A stretch of DNA of 64,000 nucleotides from Mallotus nudiflorus (GCA_947683625.1 CANTUR010000112.1:3224501-3288500), one strand, 5' to 3'. Counted from the first letter of the stretch, positions 20,990 through 33,460 are shown. Notes: a model not told the origin generated them from the sequence alone. Translations and numbers: made by a program.

Positions 20990-22501
20990 CATGGAAAATG
21001 AAATTGTTTCTAACTTTCTAACTATGCCAGCAAGTGCCTTTTATAAGCTCCAAGAGATGATTTTGATGCTCATTGCAAAGAATTTGAGTTGTTGCTAACC
21101 ATTAATACTAAAAGGATTGAAAACCTTGATTATTTGGAGAATAATTAAGAGGACTAGCAAACCAAGACCTTTTTGAATTCTCGTATAGGAAAACCAAATG
21201 CTCTAAAGTTTCTTGGTCCTTGTTGCATCTATGACATGTTATGTTAATAAGACAATCATAATGAGACAGAGCTTCATAGGTTGCTATGCCATTCCAAGCG
21301 TAGCGCCAGATAAAGACTTTAATTTTAGGGGGAGTTGCATCTGCCATATAGAGTTCTAAATGAATTTTCTTGATACTAAACTAGATTGAAGATTATCATT
21401 AGGGGCAACTAGCTTCTTTAGAATTTTATACCCAGACTTAATTGAATAATGCCCATTTCTTTCAAAATGCCAAATGAGAGAATCATTACCTAATTCAGGA
21501 TTAGCAGGGATAAATTTGACAGCAGATTACTCCTTATTTGTAAAGAGTGAAACAAGTAAATCTTCTTTCCACAAGCCAGTATCTGGATTCAAAAGATCTT
21601 TTACAAGGAAAAATTCAGAGTTAAAAGGCATTTCAAATTGAACTTTATATTTATCTAAGGAGGGTATCCATAGGTCAGACCATATTTGGATATCCTTACC
21701 CGATTAACATTCCATCTAAGACCCTATTTAATAAGTTTCATGCTCTTCATCAAGCTACACCATAACCATGAGGCTTTGTTACCTTGTTTAACCTGTAAAA
21801 AAGAAGTGAAAGGGAAATAAATCCCTTTAATCAATCTAGAAAAAATAACATTAGGCTTTTGAATAATGCTCCATCTGAGTTTGGCCAACATGGCAATATT
21901 AAAGTGTTCAAACTGTCGGAACTCGAGTCCACCCTAATTTTTTATATCTGTAAGTGTTTCCCATTTAATCCAATGGAGCTTTCTTTCACTAATATCTTAT
22001 AACAACAAAAACATTCGAATAAGCTGCTCAATTGCTTTTATGATAGAAAAGGGAATGAGAAAGAACAACATAATATAGGGTGGCAAAGCTTGAATCACAG
22101 CTTTGATGAAGATTTCTCTTCCGACTTATGATAGATATTTATTCTTCCAAGAGCTAAGCTTTGCTTGAGTTCATTATAAAAGGAAAGTGAAGAGCATTTT
22201 TTATTTTTGCCCAATCAACAAGCATACCCAGTTATTTGGTAGAGTAACTAGATTCTTTAATTCCCAGAATATCAGAAGTGGTAGCTTTATCAGGTTGTTT
22301 AGTATTTTTACTAAAAATGATCTCTGATTTGCTAAGATTTACAAGCTGACTGAAAGATATTGAGTATTTGTGAAGAATATCTTTAAATTCATTAGTTTCA
22401 CCCTGTAAATTTTCACTAACTAACATCGTACTATTAGCGAAAAGAGAATGTGTGATGGAGGGGCAGTACCTAGTAATTTTTATGCTTTTAAGTACATCCA
22501 T
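20990..22501 (-). pseudogene. LINE L1 distal RT and zf-RVT domains
   Basis: The frame 22501-22232 reads ISRYCPS-type RYCPSITHSLFANSTMLV. This is the F(A/V)DD active site of plant LINE RT, but with NS replacing DD. Next come LVNLSKSEIIFSKN (LN..KS motif), GGLEFRQFEHFNIAMLAK (GGLG.R....N.ALL.K motif, about 21930-21880) and SRLIKGIYFP. In 21347-21108, PKIKVFIWRYAWNGIATYEAL and CHRCNKDQETLEHLVF form the zf-RVT motif with C-X2-C-X8-H. No RNase H follows. Many stops interrupt the middle. Confidence 0.8.
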
Positions 22502-22519
22502 TTGATGAGTTTATAAAAT

Positions 22520-23139
22520 CAATCTGGACAAAAAAATCAGCTATGAGGATGAATAAATAGGGTGATAATGGGTCTAGCTTGAATGTTTTTATCACCTAAT
22601 TGCTTATTATGCTAAGTAAATCTACCACCATTAAAGCCTAGATCAAGAATAGAGTAGTCATCTAAGAGTTCATTAAAAGCTAGCAATTGAGAATAGGTTA
22701 ATGGATTACCTCCAAGCTTCTCATCTTTAATTAAACAGGCATTAAAATCCCCAACAATGAGCCATGGCATCATATTATTTTGATTAAGACTCCTAATTTG
22801 ATCTTATACTAGCTTTCGATCTTCTCTTCGAGGGCTACCATACACTCCCATAAGTTGCTAATTGAAGACCTCTTGAATCTCGACATTTATGAAATTCACA
22901 GACTTGTCTTGAACTTGTATTTTCCAATCATTTGTCCACCAAAAGCAAAGCCCACCTGAGCTACCTTATGGATCAAAGTATTCACTATGAGAGAAACCTA
23001 AATTTATACATAGATTTTCAAGTTGAGATCTTTCCATAAGAAAGCATAGCTTTGGTTTGATTCCTGTAACTAACTTTTTCATTACTTTGATTGTGAAAGG
23101 ATTTCCTAATCCTTGACAATTCCATGTTATAATGCTCAT
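22520..23139 (-). pseudogene. LINE L1 endonuclease domain
   Basis: The minus strand reads MSIITWNCQGLGNP (first conserved Asn motif of the exo/endonuclease/phosphatase family), then GSSGGLCFWW, then WLIVGDFNACLIKDEKLGG near 22770-22720, which carries the conserved GDFN motif. FNELLDDYSILDLGFNGGRFT follows. The C-terminal SDH motif is not seen because the sequence breaks at about 22520. This endonuclease nicks target DNA for target-primed reverse transcription. Confidence 0.8.
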
Positions 23140-24794
23140 AGTGATATTAGTTAGATCTACTCTTAAACAGTAATTGAAGAAGAGAGGCCACTGTAGACGC
23201 TATTAAGTTGCTATCCTTGTTATTACTCATTTATAGCTTTTTAAGTGGTTGCAGATCTATCACCTTTATATATATTCAATTTATAGATTTGATGATGAGT
23301 CATCATTATTATTATTTTTCAAATAGGGCAATTGATTATTATTTTTTTAATAGAAAAGTCATTCTGAATAATAAGAGGTGGTTTTTCACTTTAAGTTGAT
23401 GATAATAGAATTTGAATTCTACACATTCTATATACTTTTAAATAGAAATTAAAACTTAACTATACCCTCATTTATGCATAATTGATTATTTAATTTATCA
23501 AATATTATAAATAAATTAAATTTGATGGAATGATATAAATCAATGAACTGAGAATCAAAACTTTAATTTATCAAATATAAAGCAAATATTATCGCAAATA
23601 ACATGACAATTAGAACATTTTAAATTATTTGCTAAATATTTACGAGAGTGTAAATAAATTTTAATTAATTATTTCCTAGTACTAATTTGTGGAAAATAGT
23701 TAATTTTACTTTTAAGACCAAATAAGTATGATGGTTAATTGTGATTTATTTTAAGTTTTATTGATATTAAAATCAATATGAAAAATTTTATTGACAAATA
23801 TTTATGAGATTTTTTTGAACTAAAATTTTATATGTCATATTTTACATGTGGGCACATTTGGTGTTATTCTTATTTGAAAGATTAATAAGTATTTTTGAAC
23901 ATATGGTATTTAAATGTCTCATTGTAAAGATTATTGTGAAGAATTTAATTAGTGATGAAATTATGAGATTAAATTGCATAATAACAATAATTGTTGATTT
24001 ACTTACTAAATCATATAAACACTTAGATATATTTAAATGCTTGATATAGATATTAATATTATGTGAATTTTTAATTCACTTGATCAATGGGAATTTATTT
24101 TTTATGATTGAATCCCTTGTGTTAAGCATTTGTATATATGTTTGCGTAATGGTTATTTATATGTGAATATGATATGATTTTGATAATCATAATCTCATTT
24201 TGATTATATGAACATACTGAGTGATTACATGCAATAATGACCAATATTATGTTTTTGTCTTAAACATGACCAATGATTATCATAAATATTTATTTTGTGT
24301 TTCTAGAAACAAGTGGTAATATTTAGCCCAAAAAAAAAAAACTTAAGACATTCGTATTTTGGTCTTAAATATGATCTTTGGACATTATATGAGTGTTTCC
24401 ATTTTAATTTACAAAACAATTATGTGTGGGGTTTCTTATGGAAACAATTAGCTTTCTATAGCATATAGGTTTCTCTTGCTCTTGTATGCATATGTGCATT
24501 AAAAAAAATTATTGTGAGGACTGACAATAAACATAGCATATTGATCACATTTGAATTGCTATTTTCTTGTTATATTTTCATACCATAATCCATGTAAATT
24601 AAATCTTTTATATTTGTTACTATGGATTGGCTTTGTGTCAATAGAGGACATGATTAAAGTGGACCCGATTATTATAAGATGCATTTTCCTTAAACTATAT
24701 ATTTTTAAAATTGTGATCACATTTATGTTTGTTGTTCAATCTTGTGTCATTTTATAAAAGATTTTTAAATTTATTAAAAACTCATAATGTTGCC
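23140..24794. other. AT-rich DNA of unknown nature
   Basis: No protein motif is recognised on either strand. It precedes a polypurine tract and LTR-like start at 24795, so part of it may be the internal region of a degenerate or non-autonomous LTR element. I saw no copy of the LTR upstream. Confidence 0.35.
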
Positions 24795-25200
24795 CAAGTG
24801 GGAGAATGTTAGAAATTTTATTATATTTTAGGCTACTATTAATTATGAGAAATTTTATTTGTAAAAATTAACTGAGAAATATAGTTTATGATAATGTATG
24901 GGGAATTTCAATTTGTTTAAAGTGATCATTTGTGTTATGGGCTCATAAACAACTTAATAGGTTAGTATGGTAAAGCGGTAAGTATAGGACCTAATCCTAG
25001 TAGGGTTAATAATGGGGTAAATCTTGTGATAATCTATGTAAATAGGCTAAGATCTCCCCTCCATCTTAGAAATCTGATTGTTTGGCTTGTCCCATTGATA
25101 GTAGCCTATATAAAAAGGATATGAGAGGAAGATCTAGTCATCTATTTTCTTAATTATGACATTCTATTATTTTCTATTGACGTGATGAATTAAATATGAG
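24795..25200 (+). mobile_element. Orphan 3' terminus: polypurine tract plus LTR start
   Basis: The tract caagtgggagaa (24795-24806) is directly followed by TGTTAGAAATTTTATTA from 24807. The '(c)aagtgggagaaTGTT' junction is the form seen at many plant copia 3' ends. About 300 bp into the putative LTR there is a good TATA box, tatataaaaagg (25107-25118), where an LTR promoter should be. The right end of the LTR was not found and no 5' partner was seen in the window, so this is a truncated or unpaired LTR. The coordinates cover only the supported part. Confidence 0.45.
25107..25118 (+). promoter_or_regulatory. TATA box in the orphan LTR
   Basis: tatataaaaagg, about 300 bp after the LTR start, in a locally less AT-rich context (ccattgatagtagcc upstream). 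Placement fits a Pol II promoter of an LTR. Confidence 0.5.
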
Positions 25201-25925
25201 ACCTTTGTTGAATATAAAACATGCACATAATTGCTTCCATTAAATTAACTATTATATCGTTTGGTGTTTTAGATTTATGTACTAAATCCTAAAATTTACT
25301 TATATGTACAACTCAAAAGTTCAAGGTGTTAAATAGAAGTATATAATTGGTATATAAACCTACTTAATGTTATATGTAACTAATGTGGGATTGAGTTATT
25401 TTAGTATCATCTAAGCATGTTGAATCTATTGAAATATAAATAAATTTCATGTTTAAAGATTATAAAAGAGTTATATGACATATAAATGATGTAAATTAGA
25501 TTTTAACACAAGTTAATTAATTAACTTTGTTTATACAAATTCAACTCTTTTATATGTTCATGGAAGCGAAAGTGAACCAATGGCCTTGAGGCAACCACAT
25601 GATACATGGTCATAATTTAGTTCATATTAGAGTAAGTTAGACTCATTTTTTACCTTGGACCTCAAAAACATAGGTCAAAATATGTTTGACAAGTATAGGA
25701 GCATATGTGAGACAACACTTAAGACCTAATGGATGTTTATATAATATTAAAGCTAAAAAAAAATTAATGGTCAAATGATCCTAGACAATAAGTTATGCAT
25801 GTTTGTGATGTATTGAATTTTAATCACAAGACAATTGATTTTGTGTTATATGGATTCAACCTTATTCATGTGTTTATAAGGTGTGAATGTGTGCCCACAC
25901 TCGTAAGATATATGGAATCTATACC
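25200..25925. other. Unassigned AT-rich DNA
   Basis: No coding motif seen. It may include the rest of the orphan LTR and its 3' flank. Confidence 0.4.
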
Positions 25926-28900
25926 TGTCACAACCCAAAACAGGGGCCATGACCGGCGCTAGGGAACGAGAATTCTTTCGAATCCAGAACCCGTAGCAAG
26001 CCTAAAAAATAAAATAAAATATGCAATAATCATAATAACAGTATTTAATGCAGCAGAAATAAAATCATAAATATCAAAATAATATCCAAATCTCATATAT
26101 AGATAAATCCTTTGATACAAGTCTCCGTTCAAATTCTCAAAATACATAACTCACACAAATATAATACATAAAACCCATAATTTATTTACAACTACTGCAG
26201 TGTCTAAATTATAAAATAAAACTCAAGACTCAGATAAGCAGTTTATATAAAGAAGCCGGGGTGGAAGAAATCCGACGTACAGGCCTGCTACTGAGGTCTG
26301 AAGAAGATGACTCTCCTAAAAAATGGTCAATGGAGGGGAGTCAGACCTCACTGAGTGAATTACTATAATATATATATATACATGCATACTAAATGACAAT
26401 GCACAGTCAATAGTATATATAATTATATATACAGGTAAATATACACAGATGCAATAAAATCATTTTTATATATTTTTTCTAAAAACCACTAGTTATGAAG
26501 GATCAACTAGAACCCTAGAAAATCGCAACCTCAAAACAGTGTTAGACAACACTCTAGCCATACAGGCTCACTTATTCCAAATATGGTCACTTGATCCATT
26601 TGGATAGTAGACTGGCCCTGAGACACTAAGTCAACCGAGCTCCAGCAATCTGACTGTCAATGTGATTGGCCTCGAGACACTTGGTCAACCAAGCTCCAGC
26701 AATCACACTCCCAAGTCACATCACACATTACATAATCAAATCTCATCAATATCCTCAAACAGGTCAGTAATATAGCCTAAATGCTATAAGCGTACCGGTA
26801 CGTACTCGATCCTAGTGCTGCCCACTAGGTAGCACGTTCTATTGATATCCTTCATTAATAAATATAAGACATTCATTCACAAATAAATGATGCATGAATT
26901 TGAAATAAATAGCAACATAAATCATATGTATATACTAGAAATATACCAAAAGTAAACCAGGTATATTTCGAGTATATATACGTCAAATAAATCTAATTAA
27001 ATTACAAAATAAGCTAGAAATATACTTAAAAACATTTTAAATATAAATTTTTAATAAAACATGCATATAATTCAAAATATACAGAAAATAAACCAAAGAT
27101 AAACAAAAAATAAACTAAAAATAAACTTAAATACTAATCAAATTATTTATGCATATTTAATCAAAATAAAACATACATTTCTAAATCATGCACCCTAAAG
27201 CATATATATATAAAATAGTAACTCATACTTAGTGCGCTCCTCGAGATGGGTTCGACGGGCCTGGTCCACTAGGCCTCGGTCTCAGCGCAACTAAACATAC
27301 AAAAATAACAGACATCAGAATAAACCTAATAAAAAATCCTAAAAACTTGATCTAGAATATTGGACATAGAATCAAAATTAGGGTTCGACCGGACATCACG
27401 TTTTACGAGAATTCTACCAAAAATTTGGCAGAACCTCCCCTGTAAAATGGACATCTCTCTACTCAAAGAGTAGAGCTGGCCCTGCAAAGAAACACACTTC
27501 GAAAAATAGGCTCAAAAACACATTCATAACCCCTCGGTCAGACTCCAAACTACAGTTTACCGACCGGGGTTCACAATTCACAAAACAATATAAAAATACT
27601 AAAAATGCCCTTATATCATAGAAATACATTTTATAAGTAAAAATTACATAATTAGCCTTAAAACACAGTAAAAACCGATAAAAACTCATTTTATTAGTAA
27701 AATCGTATATTATATATATAATTGAAAATAATTCACGAAAAATAGTTTTAAATAATTAAAAATACTAAATAACTTGTAGAAATAATTTTTATACCTTAAA
27801 TAATTATTAAAACCAATTAAATTACATTTTTAGCCAATTTCATGTAAAATTACCAAAATACCCCTATATATATAAATATACTAAAATTACTCCAAAAATT
27901 CACCAAAAATAATATAATTATTCAAAATTTATTTTATCAACATATTTATCAATAATATCAATAATTAAACTCAATTAACTAATTAATTTCAATTAAAAAC
28001 ACAATTAACCTAATTTTCCAAAATTACATAAACCTAAATAAATTCAAAATAAATACATAGAAATTCATAAAAAATTACAAATAAATTCCTATAATTTATT
28101 TTAACACCTATATTTATCATAAAACCCAATTTAATAATTTAATTAATTAATTTTCAAAAATTAGAAAATAATAATAAAATATTCAAAAATACCCAAAAAT
28201 CAAAATAATTTCCAAAAATTCTAAAAAAATTCACACATGAAGATTAAGCTACTAGGATTAACATTTGTGAAGGAATTTTTCATGAATCAATCAATTCAAA
28301 GTTCAAAAAAATCAAGAACCCTAAAATGGCTGAATTACCAAAATCGAAACCTAAGCAAATCAAGACCATTTTAAGTGAAAAAAAGCTTGGAATCACACTC
28401 ACCGGAGCTCAAGGAGAAGAAAGAGACTGTCGGTGTCAAAAATGGTGGCCGGAAACGTCATGAACGACGTTAGCTCCCACTTTCGGCTTTCCGGCCAAAA
28501 ATGACTTCCAGATGCCGAAAACAACTGCAACAGGCAGTGGGGAAGGCTGAGGAAGGAGGTGGCACGCCAGAAGGCACACCAAAGGAAAGGAAATGGGACG
28601 GCAGGTGGCAGAACGGTGATGGGGAACGGTCGGGAGAGAGGAGGAAGAAGAAGGGCAAAGTTGTAAATAAACCAAACTTTAATTTTTGTTTTAATATTAA
28701 ATATATATATGTATATATATACACTTTATACTATATATTAAAATAATATAAAATCACACACATTAAATATACACCACACACATATAATTTAATATTTTAA
28801 TATTTTAATACTAAATAAAATAATTAAATAACAATAAAACTAATAAATAAATAATAAAATAATAGGGTAATTAATAAAACCCTAATTAAATAAATAAGTA

Positions 28901-29180
28901 CACATATATACGGTGTTTAGTATTTTAAAAATATATATGAGTTCATGCAAGTCCGTAAATCTAATTAAAATAATTAATGGTAAATTATTTACGTGAAAAT
29001 TTCCCCGAAAATGCAAGTTCCGGGAAAATTTTACGTAAAACACTTAAAATAATATACAATAATTAAAATAAGTTTTAAATACATATCAACTCATAAAAAT
29101 ATCATAATATATATACAAAAATTATTAACACTGCATATCTCGATGCAGTATTAAAATATTTAAAAACTCGGGATATTACA
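25926..29180 (-). mobile_element. Solo LTR of a long-LTR Ty3/gypsy element (minus orientation)
   Basis: The plus strand starts TGTCACAACCCAAAACAGG and ends CGGGATATTACA. The flanks atacc (25921-25925) and ataca (29181-29185) match at 4 of 5 positions. It is collinear with both LTRs of element D over its whole 3.26 kb, so it belongs to the same or a sister family. No primer site or polypurine tract adjoins it, so it is a solo LTR. It contains the GC island (28430-28675), the duplicated CTCGG box (26605-26720) and the hairpin block (27399-27449). Confidence 0.92.
28430..28675 (-). promoter_or_regulatory. GC-rich island of the LTR (C/T-rich on the sense strand)
   Basis: The only GC-rich stretch of this LTR, about 0.5-0.75 kb from its sense start at 29180. 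It holds overlapping ORFs on both strands (e.g. 28436-28675 minus, 28501-28746 plus) with Pro/Ser or Gly/Arg bias. I read these as composition effects rather than proteins. Confidence 0.45.
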
Positions 29181-29430
29181 ATACAATTTTCATGTCACCT
29201 AATTATTTTATATTCTTTAGATGTGGGTTTTTTCACATTTTCAACATAATCACCATCTATTAAGAAGACCTCAATAATAAGCTAACCATATATGACATTC
29301 TACCTTTTCACAACTAAAACACTACTCATGCTAAAATAAGTAATGAACCTAGCTTTTCAATTCCTAAGATGATTATGAATTAGCTTGTCAATAAAGGCTC
29401 GCTTATATGACATTTTTAGAGCTCTCTCTA
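29181..29430. other. Unassigned sequence, possibly LINE tail
   Basis: AT-rich. It may be the 3' continuation of LINE remnant L2, but no motif is clear. Confidence 0.3.
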
Positions 29431-30400
29431 TAGTTGATTTAGTTTATGTATCATTTTAAGTATTAACTTTTTTATCCATACAATTAAAAAATAAATTAGT
29501 TACTTATTCACTTATATGGTTTTGGCTAAATGGCCAAAGTGATCATAAGCACCTTAAGGGACTCGATTGAGTCCTTGCCCCCACTCTTATCCCCCCATTT
29601 ATATTGGCAAAAAAAAATTATCCATTCCTAAAAATTAGTTGTCCTTAATGGATTGTATTGATAAAGGCAAGAGTAGTTATACTAAATATAAGTAGTGTAT
29701 TAGCCACATAATAAAGTATTTATGGACTTCCTCCTACATGCATTACAAAGAAGATGTGGTTTAATATGAGATAATGAAGTTTAAGTTTAAGGCCTTCCAA
29801 CAAACCTAATTGGCACTTTTTTTAAAAAAAATTCTAAGCTACTAGAATAAATAAATAATAATGGTCCCCTTGTTTAAGACCTTTTCTAGCTCAAAATATC
29901 TAAAATGAGGGTTGTTATTAATAAGTAAATATTCCATGTTCCAAACATAATGACATAGCCTAGCTTAGTCATATGTTGCTAAATCCTATTTTTAACAAAT
30001 TGATTCTAAAACATTCAAAGTTTAACATGTCATAGGCCTTTATCATTTCACATTTAAGAAATATAACATTAACTCTAGAGTTTTCCTTCTATTAAATAGG
30101 CTAAATATTATTATTCATCCCTCTAAACACTAATTGGGCATATATTATGACACTATTTCAACTCTTGAGGTATATCTATAAAGGGCAAGATTATTGTTCA
30201 TATAAAGCTATGAATCCTCAAAAACTGAGTGAAAGTCATCTTTCTACAATCAAATTTATTCAAATCTAAATATTTGTTTTTATGTTTCTTTCTAATTTGA
30301 TTAAGATAAAGTGTAATAGGATAATAATCAAAATGTTCTTAAGCTAAATGCTTAATAAAAATTTATAAAATGTACAAGTTCATGTTGAGGTACCAAGTAG
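29430..30400 (-). mobile_element. Highly decayed LINE RT remnant L2 (minus strand)
   Basis: Scattered minus-strand pieces keep the order of plant LINE RT: HFDYYPITLYLNQIRKKHKNK near 30320, IPQELK.CHNICPIS (the P..FRPISL motif) near 30180, KAYDMLNFECFRINLLKIGFSN (the SKAYD.V.W.FL...L...GF motif) near 30030, and ARKGLKQGDHYYLFILVA (RGLRQGDPLSPYLFILV) near 29890. Stops occur every 10-30 codons, so it is much older than L1. The hAT-like MITE lies immediately beside its upstream end. Confidence 0.65.
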
Positions 30401-30410
30401 TAACATATTT

Positions 30411-30738
30411 AAGGGTGGCTACAGTTCAAGGAACTATCGTTTCTGGTTTGGAATCAATGGTTTAAGGTTTCACCTTTTGGTGGAAAGGTAGAACCACACT
30501 AGAAATAGTTCTACCCCAAATTCAAGATTGGTTTTAGTTCAGTTAGTTCCAATTTCAATTCAGTTTTTCGATTTAATCAATTTAATGAGTTAATTTTTTT
30601 TAAAAAAAAATTGATTTAGAACTAGAACCATCAATTTGGAATCAAAACCAATCCAGTTTAAGGTCGATTCAAATCTTGATTTTATTTAGGTTGATTCTGT
30701 TTCGGTTTGGATTCAAACTAGCCTATGGCCAGCCCTAA
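30411..30738. mobile_element. hAT-like MITE
   Basis: The left end aagggtggctacag and the reverse complement of the right end (ttagggctggccatag) form imperfect terminal inverted repeats. The flanks acatattt (30403-30410) and acatatat (30739-30746) match at 7 of 8 positions, the target-duplication length of hAT elements. The interior is made of ggtttggaatcaa/ttgattccaaacc-like words in both orientations and has no coding sequence. The short length and lack of transposase suggest a non-autonomous element. Confidence 0.55.
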
Positions 30739-30746
30739 ACATATAT

Positions 30747-31468
30747 ATCTACTATGTTTTTCTGGAATACAAGATTCACTGCCATTTTTATTACATTATG
30801 TATATATCAAACTTATATATTGAAAATTTTCTAGTTCGTCCAAACTGGTGAAAATAACTAAAAACTCTTTTGTTTTATAAAATGGTATTCTTAGGCACCC
30901 TAATATCACAATGAAAATTTTTTATTAAAATCTTCGCTAGAGAGCCACAAAAGAATGGAATAGCTCTATAATTCCTTTAGCAATTCAAAAGTAAGGAATT
31001 TCTTATGTCTTTAGCCCAACTATAAATTTACATGAAGCATCATTTGGAATTAGTAAGAAAACATTCCATTTTGACATCAATATAGTGAAAGGAAAAAAAA
31101 TTAACAAAATAGACTCTATTTAGAAGAAGCTAAGATCTCCCCTTCTCCCACCACTAATGCAATCATAATGAATGTCAACATTGTCATTAAAAAAGGTACC
31201 ATTTTAATTCTTCTTTACTTTTTCTTAGTTTACACTACAAGTATTCAAGCCCGCCAGACTCTAATTAATCTGGCTAGACCTGCATAAACTATAAGGGCAG
31301 CAAAAATCTCTCATTAACTTTATTCAATATAATTGTATACTCCACAACTCAAATCCAAAATGTCATTTAAACAAAAATGACCACTATTGATTGATTCCAG
31401 CTTTTATTAATATTTTTCTTTACTTTTAGTTTGCACACATTCTCCAAATTTTTGAATAAGATGTTTTC
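30747..31468. other. Unassigned AT-rich DNA
   Basis: No motif recognised. A short A-rich stretch precedes 31110. It may be target DNA between LINE remnants. Confidence 0.35.
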
Positions 31469-32265
31469 TTTTTTTTTTTTTTTTGAACAACTATAATTGA
31501 GATTTCATTCATTATCAATATGTTTACATAGAACAGGAGTACCATGAAGAGCCTTAGACAATGAGAATTTCACAAAGATTGGGTAAAGTCTCTAATTGAC
31601 TAGAAACTAAAAACTTAAACACAAGACTCCTAAATAAAATGGACCATTAGATCTTAAAGGTTAATACTAAAATGAGAATTCTTTGCCTTTAGTTGTAAAG
31701 AGATAAGACTACCATTAATATTACAACCTGCTTTTGTTGGCCTCAATGCTCCACTCCTTGATCTTCACACGTGAGTACTACCTTCCTCTGTGAGGCTTGA
31801 AGCAGAGGAAATAGACTCCATGGTAGCTGGACTACTAAACCTTGAGATGAAATTTTTATTTCCATTCCTTAAACTAAGAGCTCTAATCTAGGAGCAAGTA
31901 TGGATAGTTACAACGACAGAGATTAGGCCAGTATAATACTTAGCAATCTTGTAGATCTTAAACTGGATGCTATTAAAGTGAGATTGAGAAATTTTGTTTT
32001 AGTTGCTAACATCTTTGATTCCATGACAATTATTGCAGCCAAATTCATTATTGAATGGTTCCATATTCTCCCCGTAGTCTTAGCTGAGTGGATTTTTATC
32101 GCCATACACACCATTCTTAGATTTTGATGACTCTTTGCCACTATAGATAGTAGCTTTGGCTCTTTGCCAAAATCTATTGTTACACTCAGATTTTTTTGCA
32201 GTAGCCAGGTTCAAAGACAACACTAAAACCATAAAAACCATAAAATAAAAACCACCATTAATAAC
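31469..32265 (-). mobile_element. LINE-like remnant L3, 3' part, ending in poly(A) (poly(T) on the plus strand)
   Basis: A 16-nt T run at 31469-31484 followed by gaacaactataattgagatttcattc reads on the minus strand as a 3' UTR ending in poly(A), as in plant LINEs. Upstream the minus strand encodes a Ser/Lys/Asn-rich chain (SGKESSKSKNGVYGDKNPLS, then a stop; further on NNEFGCNNCHG). At 32265 it is cut by copia E. The reading frame continues on the other side at 38763-38860, so both parts were one sequence before E arrived. The likely identity is the C-terminal part of a LINE ORF1 (DUF4283-type), inferred from resemblance to L4. Confidence 0.5.
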
Positions 32266-32558
32266 TTTTGGAATAACAAACTTGAATATATTTTTAGTAT
32301 TTTTCTTTAAATAATATGTACTATATATACAATGGTTTATATTAATAATAAATAATAACCATTGAAATTTTTAGTAAAGGGAACAATATAAATAATGTAA
32401 TTCTTTGTTTGTAAAACATGTGAGAAGAAAAACAAAAATATTACTACGAAGAACATTTTTTTAGTTTTAATTTTTCTAGGTTGTAACCCAAGTTGTATAA
32501 TTTCTCTTTTACATTTAAAGAGTGAGTTTTAGAATTTGAAAATTATAACTCACCAACA
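32266..32558 (+). repeat. Copia E 5' LTR
   Basis: Aligns end to end with 38470-38762 at the same length. The terminal TG has become TT. It ends ccaaca just before the primer site. Confidence 0.92.
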
Positions 32559-32560
32559 TT

Positions 32561-32573
32561 TGGTATCAGAGCC
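32561..32573 (+). other. Primer-binding site (tRNA-Met type) of copia E
   Basis: tggtatcagagcc, complementary to the 3' end of plant initiator tRNA-Met, 2 bases after the 5' LTR. Confidence 0.9.
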
Positions 32574-32607
32574 AAAAAATTTTACCTAAATTTGGTTCTA
32601 TATTCAA

Positions 32608-33460
32608 AATGGCCTCAAATTTTGTATAAACATAAAATCCCAAATTAGCAAAAGAAAACTATGAAAATTTATGTATTCAAATGAAAGCATTACTTGGATC
32701 CTAAGAATTGTGAGAAATTGTGCAAGATGGTTTTGAAGAACGCACTGAGGTAGAAATTGGTAAATATATAATAGAAGAGATGAATGAGTTGAAGGAGATA
32801 CAAAAGAAGGATAAGAAGGCATTATTTCTTCTTTACCAAGCATTAGCCAAACAAAATTTTGTTGAAAATATAGAAATAACTTCAAGCAAGATAGCTTGGG
32901 ATACACTTGCAACCATATTTAAAGGAGTTAATCATGTAAAGAGAACATGCTTGCAATCTTTGCGAGCTAAATTTGAAGTAAATCATATGAAGGATGATGA
33001 GTCAATCTCTGACTATTTTACATGATTGCTTATAAATGTGAATCAACATAAGCAAAATGGAGAAGATCGAGGATGTTTGAGTCATTGAAAAACTACTTCG
33101 ATCTCTTATTCCAAAATTTAGTCATGTTGTCGCAACCATCGAAGAATCTAAAAATTTAGAGAATCTTACAATTGAAGAGCTTCTTGTATCACTTCAAGTG
33201 CATAAGCAACACATTCAGAAGAATGTTAACTCTCCTATGATAAAACAAGCACTTGAGTCCAAATTAACACTTCATGAACAAAAAGGTGAAAAACAAAGAG
33301 GCAATAGTCATGGAGGCAACACTTATGGATGCGGTAGAGGTCATGAAAATTATCAAAGTCATGACCAAAATTATGTAAAGAATTTTTTTCTGAGATAATA
33401 AAATATGGATGCGACAAAGGACTCCAATGATGAAAATGTTATAAGTAGGTCATCAACACT
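32608..33460 (+). pseudogene. Copia E gag, N-terminal part (UBN2)
   Basis: In the plus frame at 32720-33025: EIQKKDKKALFLLYQAL, then SSKIAWDTLATIFKGVN, then LQSLRAKFEVNHMKDDESISDYF. This is the UBN2 Gag domain (A..AW..L...Y.G...VK...LQ.LR..FE.L.M...ES...YF). After a frame change: SHVVATIEESKNLENLTIEELLVSLQVHK (33120-33200), then a Gly/Arg/His-rich tract. The gene breaks at 33460, where foreign DNA starts. Its zinc knuckle lies beyond the insertion. Confidence 0.85.

Larger units (their letters stand above)
20940..23139 (-). mobile_element. LINE (non-LTR retrotransposon) remnant L1, minus strand, internally deleted
   Basis: The minus-strand ORF2-like sequence starts with an ATG at 23139. An APE-type endonuclease fills about 23139-22520, then the reading jumps directly to the region around the RT active site (22501-22232), RT thumb/connection (to about 21400) and a zf-RVT segment (21347-21108). 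The several hundred codons that normally lie between endonuclease and RT palm are missing. ORF1 and a poly(A) tail are not found. The 3' side abuts copia C at 20936, so C may have landed in it. Stops and frameshifts are common. Confidence 0.8.

Noticed and set aside
23208..24757. Several 60-68-codon ORFs
   Set aside because: AT-driven, unrelated to each other, and no family resemblance; the region may be retroelement internal DNA.
28436..28746. Overlapping ORFs on both strands (79-84 codons)
   Set aside because: Same explanation: LTR GC island composition, no recognisable domain.
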